Shown here: positions 27,865 to 35,671 of the stretch, in pieces
How the letters are laid out: every line of letters begins with the position of its first letter
Position numbering within the stretch: the stretch's first letter is position 1
Origin: Fervidobacterium pennivorans DSM 9078
GTDB taxonomy: Bacteria; Thermotogota; Thermotogae; Thermotogales; Fervidobacteriaceae
DNA length: 64,000 nt
Assembly: GCF_000235405.2 (NCBI RefSeq)
Contig: NC_017095.1
Location: 1,017,501-1,081,500, forward strand
Reading direction: 5' to 3'
Notes under the pieces: generated by a model
Database searches by the model: none
Told to the model about the DNA's origin: nothing
The model's input: the letters and a program-made list of their open reading frames with translations, nothing else
Program-made: the position numbers and the translations under genes

Positions 27865-28107
27865 TTATGCAGTTACATCAAGACTCTTACCTTGAAAAAG
27901 TTCGCCAGCAATCCTTACAAGCTTGAGATTCATGTCTTGTTGTTTGTAAAACGCGAATTCCAGAGTTCTAAGCATAAGCTCTTTCGCTTGCTCAACTTGC
28001 TGATTCACGTCAGAAACAGATGTTCCAGAAGTTGATACACCCTTTACTCCAACAGGCATTTGATGATACACAGATGTTAAAATACTATTTACGCCAGAAA
28101 TAGTCAT
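27865..28107 (-). CDS. Small protein of unknown function
   Basis: 80-residue protein, no family recognised. It begins M-T-I-S-G-V-N-S-I-L, continues with a G/S/T-rich stretch (residues 18-34), and ends in an amphipathic helix (Q-Q-V-E-Q-A-K-E-L-M-L-R-T-L-E-F-A-F). The layout is loosely like YjfB-type small motility-linked proteins, but that is a weak resemblance. Start: ATG 28107 behind AGAGGTGA. It stands between the GTPase gene and the two-component kinase, 58 bases after the latter's stop, so it may be the last gene of that operon. Confidence 0.5.
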   Translation of the reverse strand: MTISGVNSILTSVYHQMPVGVKGVSTSGTSVSDVNQQVEQAKELMLRTLEFAFYKQQDMNLKLVRIAGELFQGKSLDVTA

Positions 28108-28165
28108 AAATATCACCTCTGCTAACGTTATCGACAAAAAGTTAACTTATTTTAGAGTTACCTTT

Positions 28166-29395
28166 TCAATCTTTCACTATCTTAAAAATAGTTCTTTCTT
28201 CGTTACTATCAACTTGTATCTTCAAACCCAACTTTTTAGCAATTTCGTTTGCAATATAAAGCCCCAAACCTGTGCCTGTTGATTTCTCACCTTTGAAAAA
28301 GCGTTCAAAGATTTTTGGAATAACCTCTTCTGGTATCTTTTCACCATGGTTAACAACTGCGATTTCGTTGTTTTTTATTTCAATTAAGTAGGGAGGTGCC
28401 CCATGGTTGAAAGCGTTGTCAAGCAATATCGTCAAAATTATACCCAGTCCTTCCCTATTTGTTTTCATTGTTCCTTTCCCACGAATTTCCACATCGATAG
28501 ATTCATGATTTCTGTTTCTAAATTTCTGGTGAAGTAACTCTTCGCAAAAGCTCTCTAGTTCTATATTCTCCTCTGTAAGAGTTTCCACCCTCGCAATCAA
28601 GAGCATGTTTTCAATTATTTGTTTTATCTCTTTACTACTTTCCTCTATTGCCTGAACTGACTCCCTCAAAACATTCTCGTTGTTCATACCCCAACGTTTA
28701 AGCATATTAACATAACCTACCAACGTTGCAACAGGTGTTCTTAATTCGTGCGATACGGCCGAAACAAAAGCTTCTTGAGCTTTATAGGACCTCTCTATTC
28801 TTTCCATCAATTCGTTGAACTTTTGAACCAGCTCTTTCAATTCATACGTGGTAGTCGCCATCTCAACTCTTTTTGTAACATCCGTGCCACCAAGCAATTC
28901 AATTTGTGCTATGAACTCCTTCAATTCTTTAACGTTCTTCCTTGTCAGAAAGTAAGTAAACACTGCTACACCTATTGCAAGAAGCAAAATAGCGAGGATA
29001 AAAAGCTTCCGAATGTTTTCGAGAAATCTGATTACTGCAGTTATTTCCTTTCCTACTATCACATTTTGAACGGACATCATGTAAAAATAGCGATTTCCTA
29101 TTTTCTTTAACCCCGTTTCTTCAACTAGACCTATTCCATATGGGTCATTAACTACTACCCGTTCTTCCAAATCTGCAACATATACATCCCATCTTAACAC
29201 AATGTATTGCTTACCAAAAGGTGTAGAAACAACGGTTACAAACCTTCCGGGGTTGGAAAAATCTTCAAGGACAGGTCTCATGGCGAGCTTGTAGAAGTAT
29301 AGATAAGTAAGTCCTAAAACGAACGAAACCAGAATGACCGTTGCAAAAGTATTTACAAGCGCAAGCTTAGTGGTTAGTTTCAAGTTCTTCACCAA
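28166..29395 (-). CDS. Sensor histidine kinase
   Basis: 409-residue membrane kinase of an OmpR-type pair. Transmembrane helices at about residues 11-36 and 131-151 enclose an external sensor of about 95 residues; a HAMP-like linker follows. The phosphorylated H216 sits in S-A-V-S-H-E-L-R-T-P. The ATP-binding domain has the N box (L-L-D-N-A-F-N-H-G), a diverged D-box region (I-A-V-V-N-H-G) and the G box G-T-G-L-G-L-Y. Its start lies inside the regulator gene (29-base overlap), so the two are translated together. The signal is unknown; the neighbouring malE and GTPase genes are not clearly linked. Confidence 0.92.
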   Translation of the reverse strand: MVKNLKLTTKLALVNTFATVILVSFVLGLTYLYFYKLAMRPVLEDFSNPGRFVTVVSTPFGKQYIVLRWDVYVADLEERVVVNDPYGIGLVEETGLKKIGNRYFYMMSVQNVIVGKEITAVIRFLENIRKLFILAILLLAIGVAVFTYFLTRKNVKELKEFIAQIELLGGTDVTKRVEMATTTYELKELVQKFNELMERIERSYKAQEAFVSAVSHELRTPVATLVGYVNMLKRWGMNNENVLRESVQAIEESSKEIKQIIENMLLIARVETLTEENIELESFCEELLHQKFRNRNHESIDVEIRGKGTMKTNREGLGIILTILLDNAFNHGAPPYLIEIKNNEIAVVNHGEKIPEEVIPKIFERFFKGEKSTGTGLGLYIANEIAKKLGLKIQVDSNEERTIFKIVKD

Positions 29396-30056
29396 CCAGT
29401 CTGTAACCTATTCCCCTCACTGTTTTTATCAAATCAGGTGAGAGCTTTTTTCTGAGGTAATTTATGTAAACCTCCACAGTGTTGTCTGAACCATAATAAT
29501 CTATGCCCCAAACAGCATTTAGTATTTCTTCTTTGCTAACAGCTCGATTTCTGTTTTTAACTAAATACATCAACAACTCAAACTCAGTTTTTGTTAGGTC
29601 AATTTCTTTACCATCATAGTACACAGTTCTTCTATCTTCGTAGATTTCTAAACGACCTATCCTGTATGGTCTTGAGACATCGATATGCTTTCTTCTTAAA
29701 AGTGCTTTAATACGAGCTAAGAGTTCTTCATTATCAAAAGGCTTTGTAAGGTAATCATCTGCTCCTGACTCAAATCCTGTAAGTTTATCTTTTTTCATCC
29801 CAAGAGCTGTGAGCATCAAGATTAGCACATCTGGACTAAGTTTTCTTAGATTTTGCGCTATTTCATAACCGTCCATATCTGGAAGCATTATATCGAGTAT
29901 CACTAAATCTGGTGCTAATTGCTTGAAATTCTCAAGAGCATCTATACCATTATCAAATGAAGCTACTTTGTAACCTGCATGTTCAAGTTCCATCTCTAGA
30001 AGTCGGCGAAGTTTTCTGTCATCTTCAACAATCAGAATTTTTGGAGCGTTTTCCAT
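29367..30056 (-). CDS. OmpR/PhoB-family response regulator
   Basis: DNA-binding response regulator, 229 aa from ATG 30056. Receiver domain in the first 120 residues with acidic pair E-D-D, phospho-acceptor D55 (L-V-I-L-D-I-M-L-P-D), the T-A switch residue and K in L-T-K-P-F. The C-terminal winged helix carries L-T-K-T-E-F-E-L-L and the recognition region N-T-V-E-V-Y-I-N-Y-L-R-K-K-L. The chosen ATG has AGGGG 8 bases before it; a GTG nine bases upstream overlaps that site. OmpR-type regulators often bind direct repeats with about 10-11 bp spacing, which makes this protein one candidate for the repeats at 26251-26290. Confidence 0.93.
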   Translation of the reverse strand: MENAPKILIVEDDRKLRRLLEMELEHAGYKVASFDNGIDALENFKQLAPDLVILDIMLPDMDGYEIAQNLRKLSPDVLILMLTALGMKKDKLTGFESGADDYLTKPFDNEELLARIKALLRRKHIDVSRPYRIGRLEIYEDRRTVYYDGKEIDLTKTEFELLMYLVKNRNRAVSKEEILNAVWGIDYYGSDNTVEVYINYLRKKLSPDLIKTVRGIGYRLVGEELETNH

Positions 30057-30116
30057 GGACTCCACCCCTAGCTCAAAAAGTAATTAAGGTTCAGCCTATT
30101 GCAAAACTTTAAAATA

Positions 30117-30144
30117 TTGAAAATTACAAAAGCTATGGTATACT
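30117..30144 (+). promoter_or_regulatory. Promoter of tRNA-Ser
   Basis: TTGAAA (30117-30122), 16-base spacer, TATACT (30139-30144) with a TG extension (TGGTATACT). It lies 15 bases upstream of the mature tRNA 5' end. Confidence 0.75.
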
Positions 30145-30158
30145 ATCTACTGCTGGAC

Positions 30159-30247
30159 GGAGGCGTGTCCGAACTGGCTAAGGAGCCGGTCTCGAAAATC
30201 GGTGGACCTTACGGTCCTTGTGGGTTCGAGTCCCACCGCCTCCGCCA
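30159..30247 (+). tRNA. tRNA-Ser (anticodon CGA)
   Basis: An 89-base class II tRNA. Acceptor stem GGAGGCG pairs with CGCCTCC, discriminator G, and CCA is encoded. The anticodon stem CCGGT/ATCGG encloses the loop CTCGAAA, so the anticodon is CGA and reads UCG. A long variable arm (TGGACCTTACGGTCC region) fits serine. The T loop is the canonical GGTTCGAGTCC. It is followed at once by 21 consecutive T residues on the plus strand (30248-30268), which presumably end transcription. Confidence 0.97.
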
Positions 30248-30268
30248 TTTTTTTTTTTTTTTTTTTTT
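30248..30268 (+). terminator. 21-base T tract after tRNA-Ser
   Basis: An uninterrupted run of 21 T follows the CCA end. There is no separate hairpin between the tRNA and the run; the tRNA acceptor/T arm itself may act as the stem. Homopolymer length is also a known place for sequencing error. Confidence 0.6.
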
Positions 30269-30291
30269 AATATCTTTTTGTCCTGTACAAG

Positions 30292-30951
30292 TCATTGGTT
30301 GTGTGATGTTCCTCTCTGTGCTGTATATTCATCCAACGCCTTTTGCCACAAATCTTTAAAAGGAACACCGTAAGTTTGAAGCTCTTGAATAAGATCGGTT
30401 GCTAGAGATTCTATTAGTATCCTTGCGTATTCGTCATCAAAAATAACAAGATAATAATACGTTGTCACTTCACCTTTGCTCTTTTTCCAAATTTTGTAGG
30501 TAACAGCCAGTACGTCGTCAAATGTGATTCTTAGGTAAAGCTGGTCAAATAATTCGGCTATTCTTGTACTCATTGTTTTCGCTCTTTCCTCGTTGAAAAG
30601 TGAAATAACCTGTGCTGTAAGGCTGTTTTTCACCGTTTCTAGTTCTGCAATCAAACCCTGATAAGCTATTTGTTGAGCTCCCTCTCTGATGCTTTTTTCG
30701 TTAAAAGTAGGACCTGAGGATTCTCCCAATGAATAAATAACAACTTTCCCTTCGAGAAACTTACTCAGTTTTTCGCTGAGAATTTCATTTTCATATATTA
30801 ATTGCGCATCAGGATCCTTTTTGCTTAAGTCTGGTAGCTCAATACTCGTGAGTTGAGGAACTGTCGGTTTCGATGTAACCGCAACTGTTTGGGTAATTAT
30901 CAATGTTGCTGCTACAATAGAAAAAATCAACCAGAAGATAAGTTCTTGCAT
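30292..30951 (-). CDS. Membrane-anchored protein of unknown function
   Basis: 219-residue protein with an N-terminal hydrophobic helix (residues 4-26) acting as an uncleaved anchor or signal peptide, then a soluble domain with E/L/K-rich helices and a central beta segment (Y-Y-Y-L-V-I-F-D-D). I recognise no family. It is 36 bases downstream of the radical SAM gene on the same strand, the last gene of a run beginning with metG or gyrA. Its end faces the tRNA. Confidence 0.5.
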   Translation of the reverse strand: MQELIFWLIFSIVAATLIITQTVAVTSKPTVPQLTSIELPDLSKKDPDAQLIYENEILSEKLSKFLEGKVVIYSLGESSGPTFNEKSIREGAQQIAYQGLIAELETVKNSLTAQVISLFNEERAKTMSTRIAELFDQLYLRITFDDVLAVTYKIWKKSKGEVTTYYYLVIFDDEYARILIESLATDLIQELQTYGVPFKDLWQKALDEYTAQRGTSHNQ

Positions 30952-30986
30952 TTAACCACCTCAATTTGAACTGAGAAAATCTTTTT

Positions 30987-31964
30987 TCAAATTACTGCTG
31001 AATACTTCTTTAACATCTCTGAAAGTGGTATCCCATCGAAAAATATATTCTCTTCTTCAGCAAGTTCAAGAAATTTTACTTGGAGATTTTCGTTTCCATA
31101 AGCTTTAATCCAAGACGTAAATCTTCGACTATAAGCAATATGTTTCACTTCAAACCTCTCAACTATCATTCTTATGATTCTGCTTCGCACCAAGTCACCA
31201 AATGAAGGATGGTATGGACCGGCAACAACAAATTTTAATTGAGATTGTGGAATATGATAGCCAATTCTGATAACTTTTCCATCCTTACCTTCAGCAATTA
31301 TAACCATTTCAGCCACAACAGACGTGGCTTCTTCGAGTGTCTGAGGCTTGTATAAACCTTTTTCAAAAAGACCTTCTAGCTCCGTGTTTCTAAAAACAAT
31401 TGTAGGATGTATTCTAAAAGTTCTAATACCTTCATTGATAAGAAGTCTAACACTTTCCAAATCTTTCTCTCTGCTATCTTTAGGAAGTCCGGTCATCAAA
31501 TGTGCAACAATTTCAAAATTGCCTTTTAATAGTGATATCGCTTTAAAAATATCGCGGCTCGAATAATTTCGTTTGGAGTGGAAAAGTACTTCATCATCGA
31601 TACTTTCAATGCCTAATTCTATCGTTTTTACGTTCCCTCTTTTTAAAATTTCAACAATATTTTCATCTATAACATCGGGCCTAGTGGAGACTCTTTTTGG
31701 TATGTCCGGTCTTATCGAAAGTAACTTTTCCATTAGCTCCAACTTCAAGCCTGTAAACGTGCCACCGTAGTATGCTATCTCATCTATCTGGGTTACAGAT
31801 GCTACTTCTTCAGCAATCTTGTCAATATTTGGGATCGTTTCTCCCGTCATAATTACCTGGTTACAATAAACACAACGTGTCTTACAACCAAGGTTCGGTA
31901 GAAAGACTGGAAATATCTTAGGTTTTCTTTCACCTGCTTTTTCTTTTAATTCCACCTGATTCAC
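30987..31964 (-). CDS. Elp3-like radical SAM protein
   Basis: 325-residue radical SAM enzyme. The [4Fe-4S]-binding cysteines are in C-K-T-R-C-V-Y-C (C-x3-C-x2-C, about residues 26-33), followed by Y-Y-G-G-T-F-T-G (the GGE-like motif for SAM) and T-R-P-D near residue 95. It resembles the catalytic half of Elp3, without the acetyltransferase domain, so a tRNA-modification role is not certain. The C-terminal part (I-R-I-G-Y-H-I-P) is a conserved extension of this subfamily. It overlaps the YqeY gene by four bases. Confidence 0.8.
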   Translation of the reverse strand: MNQVELKEKAGERKPKIFPVFLPNLGCKTRCVYCNQVIMTGETIPNIDKIAEEVASVTQIDEIAYYGGTFTGLKLELMEKLLSIRPDIPKRVSTRPDVIDENIVEILKRGNVKTIELGIESIDDEVLFHSKRNYSSRDIFKAISLLKGNFEIVAHLMTGLPKDSREKDLESVRLLINEGIRTFRIHPTIVFRNTELEGLFEKGLYKPQTLEEATSVVAEMVIIAEGKDGKVIRIGYHIPQSQLKFVVAGPYHPSFGDLVRSRIIRMIVERFEVKHIAYSRRFTSWIKAYGNENLQVKFLELAEEENIFFDGIPLSEMLKKYSAVI

Positions 31965-32404
31965 TTGAGGAGCTCCTTTACAACTTCGTTCACTAATTTT
32001 CCATCGGCAGAGCCTTTGACCCTTGCCATTACTTCTTTCATAACCTTTCCAAAGTCTTTAGGTGTAGCATTCAGTTCTGATATTACAGCTGAAACGATCT
32101 GTTCTATCTCCTCTTTGGAAAGCATCTTAGGCGCGTATTCCTCTAGTATTTTGAGCTCTTCTTCTTCAGCTTTTGCTAAGTCTTCCCTACCTGCAGTCCT
32201 GTATGCCTCTATTGATTCTTGACGCTTTTTAATTTCTTTAAGGATAATCTTTTGCACGTCTTCGTCGGACGCCTCTTTTTTCTCTCCTTCAACTTCGAAA
32301 TAACCTATAGCCGTTTTTATCGACCTTAAAACTCGTAATCTTATTTCATCTTTATTTTTCATAGCCTCTTTCATGTCATTGAGTATTTTTTCCTTAAGTC
32401 CCAT
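31961..32404 (-). CDS. yqeY: GatB/YqeY domain protein
   Basis: 147-residue helical protein of the YqeY family, related to the tail domain of the amidotransferase subunit GatB that helps recognise tRNA. The conserved N-terminal L-R-S-I-K-T-A-I and L-P-x-x-L-S-type regions (here Y-A-P-K-M-L-S-K-E-E-I) are visible. Its function alone is unknown. It starts with ATG behind GGAGG and is followed by the radical SAM gene with a four-base overlap. Confidence 0.9.
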   Translation of the reverse strand: MGLKEKILNDMKEAMKNKDEIRLRVLRSIKTAIGYFEVEGEKKEASDEDVQKIILKEIKKRQESIEAYRTAGREDLAKAEEEELKILEEYAPKMLSKEEIEQIVSAVISELNATPKDFGKVMKEVMARVKGSADGKLVNEVVKELLK

Positions 32405-32443
32405 ACGAATCCTCCTTCTGTTGTTAAACAGTTTTAATTCTAG

Positions 32444-33427
32444 CTATTCTCCAAGAAGACCTGCAAGGAAATTTTTGACTGCTACAAGGTTAGACCTTGA
32501 GTTGTAACCACCTTCATGCACAATAACGAGATAGTCACTCACTAAAGAATTAGCTATCAAAGAGCCAATAGTTTTGTAGTCTTTAGACAAGAGAGCGAAT
32601 CTTCCAACAGGGTCTTTTATGTGCGTGTCTGTACCGAAAGAAATCATAAGCGCGTCTGGTTTAAAGTCCTTCAACTTTTGAATAGCCTTTTTTAAAGCCT
32701 CGCCATATGCATTTATATCTGAGTTCTCAGGCAAAGGAATATTTAAATTCGTTCCATACGCGTTCCCTTCTCCACATTCTGTCTCGTAACCGCTGAACCA
32801 CGGGTAAAACTTTCTGGGGTCTCCATGTATAGAAACGTAAAGCACGTTTGGGTCTTTGTAAAATATATCCTGCGTCCCATTGCCGTGGTGGAAATCTAAG
32901 TCAAGAACAGCAACCCGCATACCTTTTTCTTCAAGGTACCTAGCTGCAACTGCAGCGTTGTTGAAATAACAATATCCACCACCATAATTGACCATCGCAT
33001 GGTGTCCCGGTGGTCGTGTAAGCGCGTACGTTATAACTTTTTGCTCGAAAGCATATTTTGTTGCACTGAGAACTATATCCACAGCCCTTTTGGCTGCAAA
33101 GAAAATCTCTTTCTTGATAGGGGTTCCGGTATCAAATATTTGGTCAACAAAAAATACTTCTGGGAGGTATTCGTCCTCCACTTCCTGAGATTTCTTGACT
33201 AAGTAGTTAAAATACTTTTCGCTGTGTACTTTAAGAATATGTTCCTCGCTGAACTGCAATGGTTGAATTGCTGGGAATCTTTCTTGAAGATACTGCAAAA
33301 CAAACCTTAACCTGTTTGGTTTCTCAGGATTTCTTATAAATTTTCCTTTATCTATTTCTTTTTTCGGGACAAAATACTCATTCAAGTCAGCGCAGAAAAA
33401 CAAACAGCTTTTTTCACCATTTAACAT
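32444..33427 (-). CDS. Histone-deacetylase-like amidohydrolase
   Basis: 327-residue zinc amidohydrolase of the HDAC/acetoin-utilisation superfamily. The catalytic core reads R-P-P-G-H-H-A, then L-D-L-D-F-H-H-G-N-G-T-Q-D with the metal-binding D and H, and S-F-G-T-D-T-H-I-K-D-P carries the third ligand. Bacterial members act on acetylated polyamines or on acetyl-lysine; the real substrate here is unknown. Immediately downstream of rpiB with no gap between the genes, so the two are coexpressed. Length is typical for class II-like bacterial enzymes. Confidence 0.88.
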   Translation of the reverse strand: MLNGEKSCLFFCADLNEYFVPKKEIDKGKFIRNPEKPNRLRFVLQYLQERFPAIQPLQFSEEHILKVHSEKYFNYLVKKSQEVEDEYLPEVFFVDQIFDTGTPIKKEIFFAAKRAVDIVLSATKYAFEQKVITYALTRPPGHHAMVNYGGGYCYFNNAAVAARYLEEKGMRVAVLDLDFHHGNGTQDIFYKDPNVLYVSIHGDPRKFYPWFSGYETECGEGNAYGTNLNIPLPENSDINAYGEALKKAIQKLKDFKPDALMISFGTDTHIKDPVGRFALLSKDYKTIGSLIANSLVSDYLVIVHEGGYNSRSNLVAVKNFLAGLLGE

Positions 33428-33865
33428 TTATTTCTCGAGCTCCTCGATTTTCTTAACTCTTCTTTCATGTCTTCCACCCTCAAAAGAGGAATTCAAAAAC
33501 GCGTCGACAGTCCACTTTGCCAACTCTATTCCCATCAATCGCCCAGGTAGAACCAGAATATTTGCGTCGTTATGCTTGCGTGCATACGCAGCCATCTCTG
33601 GGAACAAGCAAAGCGCAGCACGAACACCCTTTATCTTATTTGCTGCAATAGACATTCCTATCCCTGTTCCACACATAAGGATTCCAAAATCACATTCTTT
33701 GCTTGTAACTTTTTCTGCAACCTTTTTCGCGTAGTCAGGATAATCAACACTTTCAATCGAATAGGTGCCACAATCGATAACTTCTATACCTGCCTTCTGA
33801 AGATGTTCCTTTACTCTCTCCTTCAATTCAAAAGCAGCGTGGTCACTACCTATTGCTATTTTCAT
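33428..33865 (-). CDS. rpiB: Ribose-5-phosphate isomerase B
   Basis: Interconverts ribose 5-phosphate and ribulose 5-phosphate in the pentose phosphate pathway. The motifs I-A-I-G-S-D-H-A-A-F-E-L at the start and the active-site loop C-G-T-G-I-G-M-S-I-A-A-N-K are clear. The ATG at 33865 is preferred over the one at 33871: AGGAG lies 9 bases before it and the family begins M-K-I-A-I-G. 145 aa is typical. It follows the first STAS gene by 12 bases and shares the order STAS-rpiB with Thermotoga maritima. Confidence 0.95.
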   Translation of the reverse strand: MKIAIGSDHAAFELKERVKEHLQKAGIEVIDCGTYSIESVDYPDYAKKVAEKVTSKECDFGILMCGTGIGMSIAANKIKGVRAALCLFPEMAAYARKHNDANILVLPGRLMGIELAKWTVDAFLNSSFEGGRHERRVKKIEELEK

Positions 33866-33877
33866 TTCCATGCACTC

Positions 33878-34213
33878 CTATTTAATAGAGTTAACAGCGT
33901 CCATAACTGATGGGAATACTTTAATAACCTTGTCCAAAGCCGTCATTGTAAGGAGCTTTTTAACGTTGTCGTTGACGTTGGCAAAAGCTATAGTTCCGTT
34001 CGCAGACAGGGCAGTTTTGTGCAAACTAACAAATGTGCCCAGTCCAAAACTGTCAACAGAATTAACTCTTGTGAAATCAAAAACGATTTTTGACTTGCCT
34101 TTCTTGATAAGGTTGTCGACCACCCAATTTCTTAAAGTCATCGCATTTTGCATAGTGATGTCGCCTTCAAGAGAAACAATAACTACGCCAAATTGTTCAG
34201 TGTGTGTGTACAT
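33878..34213 (-). CDS. STAS-domain anti-sigma factor antagonist (copy 1)
   Basis: 111-residue single STAS domain of the SpoIIAA/RsbV type. The phosphorylatable serine is S55 in N-S-V-D-S-F-G-L-G-T, matching the D-S-x-G-L-G consensus, so it should switch between free and phosphorylated forms under an RsbW/SpoIIAB-like kinase. No kinase or sigma factor is adjacent. It lies 40 bases downstream of its paralogue and just upstream of rpiB. Confidence 0.93.
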   Translation of the reverse strand: MYTHTEQFGVVIVSLEGDITMQNAMTLRNWVVDNLIKKGKSKIVFDFTRVNSVDSFGLGTFVSLHKTALSANGTIAFANVNDNVKKLLTMTALDKVIKVFPSVMDAVNSIK

Positions 34214-34253
34214 AAATCTTATACCTCCTTTTGCAAGAATTGTTCAAAGTAGC

Positions 34254-34589
34254 TTACTTATTTAAAAATTCGACAGCTTCCTCTTCATTATCGTATATAT
34301 TCAAAATCCTGTCGAGCGCTGTCATTTTGAGCAAATTTTTTATATTGCTATCAAGGTGTAAAAAGACAACAGCACCTGCGTTCATAAGCGCTTGCTTATG
34401 TATCGCAACCATCACTCCCAATCCTGTAGAATCGATATATTTCGTCTTTGAAAAGTCTAGAATTACCTTCTTGAACCCTTTTTCAAAAGCGTCTTCATAA
34501 ATCATTTTCTTGATTTGTTGCGCATTGGTTAGTTCTAACTCCTCTGGTATAACAAATTTTACAACATCCCCCATTACACTTTTTTGCAT
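34254..34589 (-). CDS. STAS-domain anti-sigma factor antagonist (copy 2)
   Basis: Second SpoIIAA/RsbV-like STAS protein, 111 aa from ATG 34589 (GAGG lies 8 bases before it; the upstream GTG and ATG overlap that site). The target serine is S54 in Y-I-D-S-T-G-L-G-V. It shares with copy 1 the late L-L-T/K-M-T-A-L-D-x-x-x-x-V/I block, so the pair arose by duplication but has diverged widely. It follows lexA by 33 bases, which would place it in the gyrA-archease-lexA transcript. Confidence 0.92.
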   Translation of the reverse strand: MQKSVMGDVVKFVIPEELELTNAQQIKKMIYEDAFEKGFKKVILDFSKTKYIDSTGLGVMVAIHKQALMNAGAVVFLHLDSNIKNLLKMTALDRILNIYDNEEEAVEFLNK

Positions 34590-34622
34590 ACTCATCACCT
34601 CAAACGTACTGTTTAAAACTGC

Positions 34623-35219
34623 TTATCTTATAATCCTTATTAATCCCACCATTTTCCCAATGATTCTAACTTTTTTTGGTTCATATCGCATAATTGGATA
34701 CGACTCATTTTCTGGAACAAGTTCCACTAAATTGTCTTTTAAAATGAATCTTTTCAAAGTTATTTTATCATCAATCACCGCAGCTACTATTGAGTTGTTT
34801 TCTGCTGTGTATTGTTTCTTAAGTATGACGTAGTCTCCGTCAATAATGTGTGCATTTGTCATGCTATCTCCTTGAACTTTGAGAGCAAAATATTCGCCGT
34901 AGCCTCGAAGCATTTCGATAGGAACTTCTATCTCTTCGTCAACTTCTTCAAACATTTCTATGGCTTGACCGGCAGCTATCTTTCCCTTAACGGGGACTAC
35001 TATACTTTCCTTGCGATCAGCAAGCGTTATTGCCCTCGCACCTTTGGAACGTTTTATATATCCTTTCTTTTCAAGTGCGATAATATGTTGTTGAGCTCCT
35101 CTAGGCGTCATTTTAAAATGTCGAGCAACATCTCTAATCGAAGGCGCGTAACCCTTTATTGTTATGTACTCTTTTATAAATTCGTAGATTCGCCTTTGTC
35201 TTTCGGTTAATTCTCTCAT
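34623..35219 (-). CDS. lexA: LexA SOS repressor
   Basis: 198-residue transcription repressor that self-cleaves when RecA is active. N-terminal winged helix (residues 1-66) with S-I-R-D-V-A-R-H-F and the recognition helix P-R-G-A-Q-Q-H-I. The cleavage bond is A83-G84 in I-A-A-G-Q. The catalytic dyad is S119 (G-D-S-M) and K156 (I-T-L-K-R). All key residues are present. It overlaps the archease gene by four bases and has no promoter of its own, so it appears coupled to gyrA rather than to an autoregulated SOS promoter. Confidence 0.97.
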   Translation of the reverse strand: MRELTERQRRIYEFIKEYITIKGYAPSIRDVARHFKMTPRGAQQHIIALEKKGYIKRSKGARAITLADRKESIVVPVKGKIAAGQAIEMFEEVDEEIEVPIEMLRGYGEYFALKVQGDSMTNAHIIDGDYVILKKQYTAENNSIVAAVIDDKITLKRFILKDNLVELVPENESYPIMRYEPKKVRIIGKMVGLIRIIR

Positions 35220-35671
35220 ATATCAAACACCACCTTCAGGCTTATTCTTTCACCGAGTTTTACTTCCAGCCCATGATACGTCAGCGCCTTGATACGTAGT
35301 ATAACGCGTTTTCTTGTGAAATATACACATTGATTTTCAACTTTCACCGGGAAGTATCCTCTGTCAACCAAAGAGATTATATCGTTGACAGCGTCAAATA
35401 GGTTGTCTACAAATTCACTATCATTACTTTTGTTGATATTATAACATTTTTTCATAACGTTTTGCAAATCTGATGTGCCTTCGTTGTTACTTTTGTTAAC
35501 AATATTGGACATTGATTCTGGAATGTCCGTGTCAGACTTCTCAAAAATTTCAGAATTTTGAATAATTATTGTTATAAAATCTTGCAACATCTCATTTACA
35601 TTTGCAGCTTCTATTTCATAAGCGAGGTCTGCAGTATGAGAGATTTCTCTGAACAAATTATTCTTCACCAC
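35216..35671 (-). CDS. Archease
   Basis: 151-residue archease, the cofactor that accelerates RtcB RNA ligase guanylylation. Conserved H-T-A-D-L near residue 12 and the C-terminal [11 protein letters not shown] ... V-V-F-D-I block identify the family; T. maritima has it at the same place. Residues about 44-78 form a polar, N/S-rich insertion that is not seen in compact family members. The archease gene starts inside the gyrA 3' end (14-base overlap). No rtcB is in the window. Confidence 0.85.
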   Translation of the reverse strand: MVKNNLFREISHTADLAYEIEAANVNEMLQDFITIIIQNSEIFEKSDTDIPESMSNIVNKSNNEGTSDLQNVMKKCYNINKSNDSEFVDNLFDAVNDIISLVDRGYFPVKVENQCVYFTRKRVILRIKALTYHGLEVKLGERISLKVVFDI

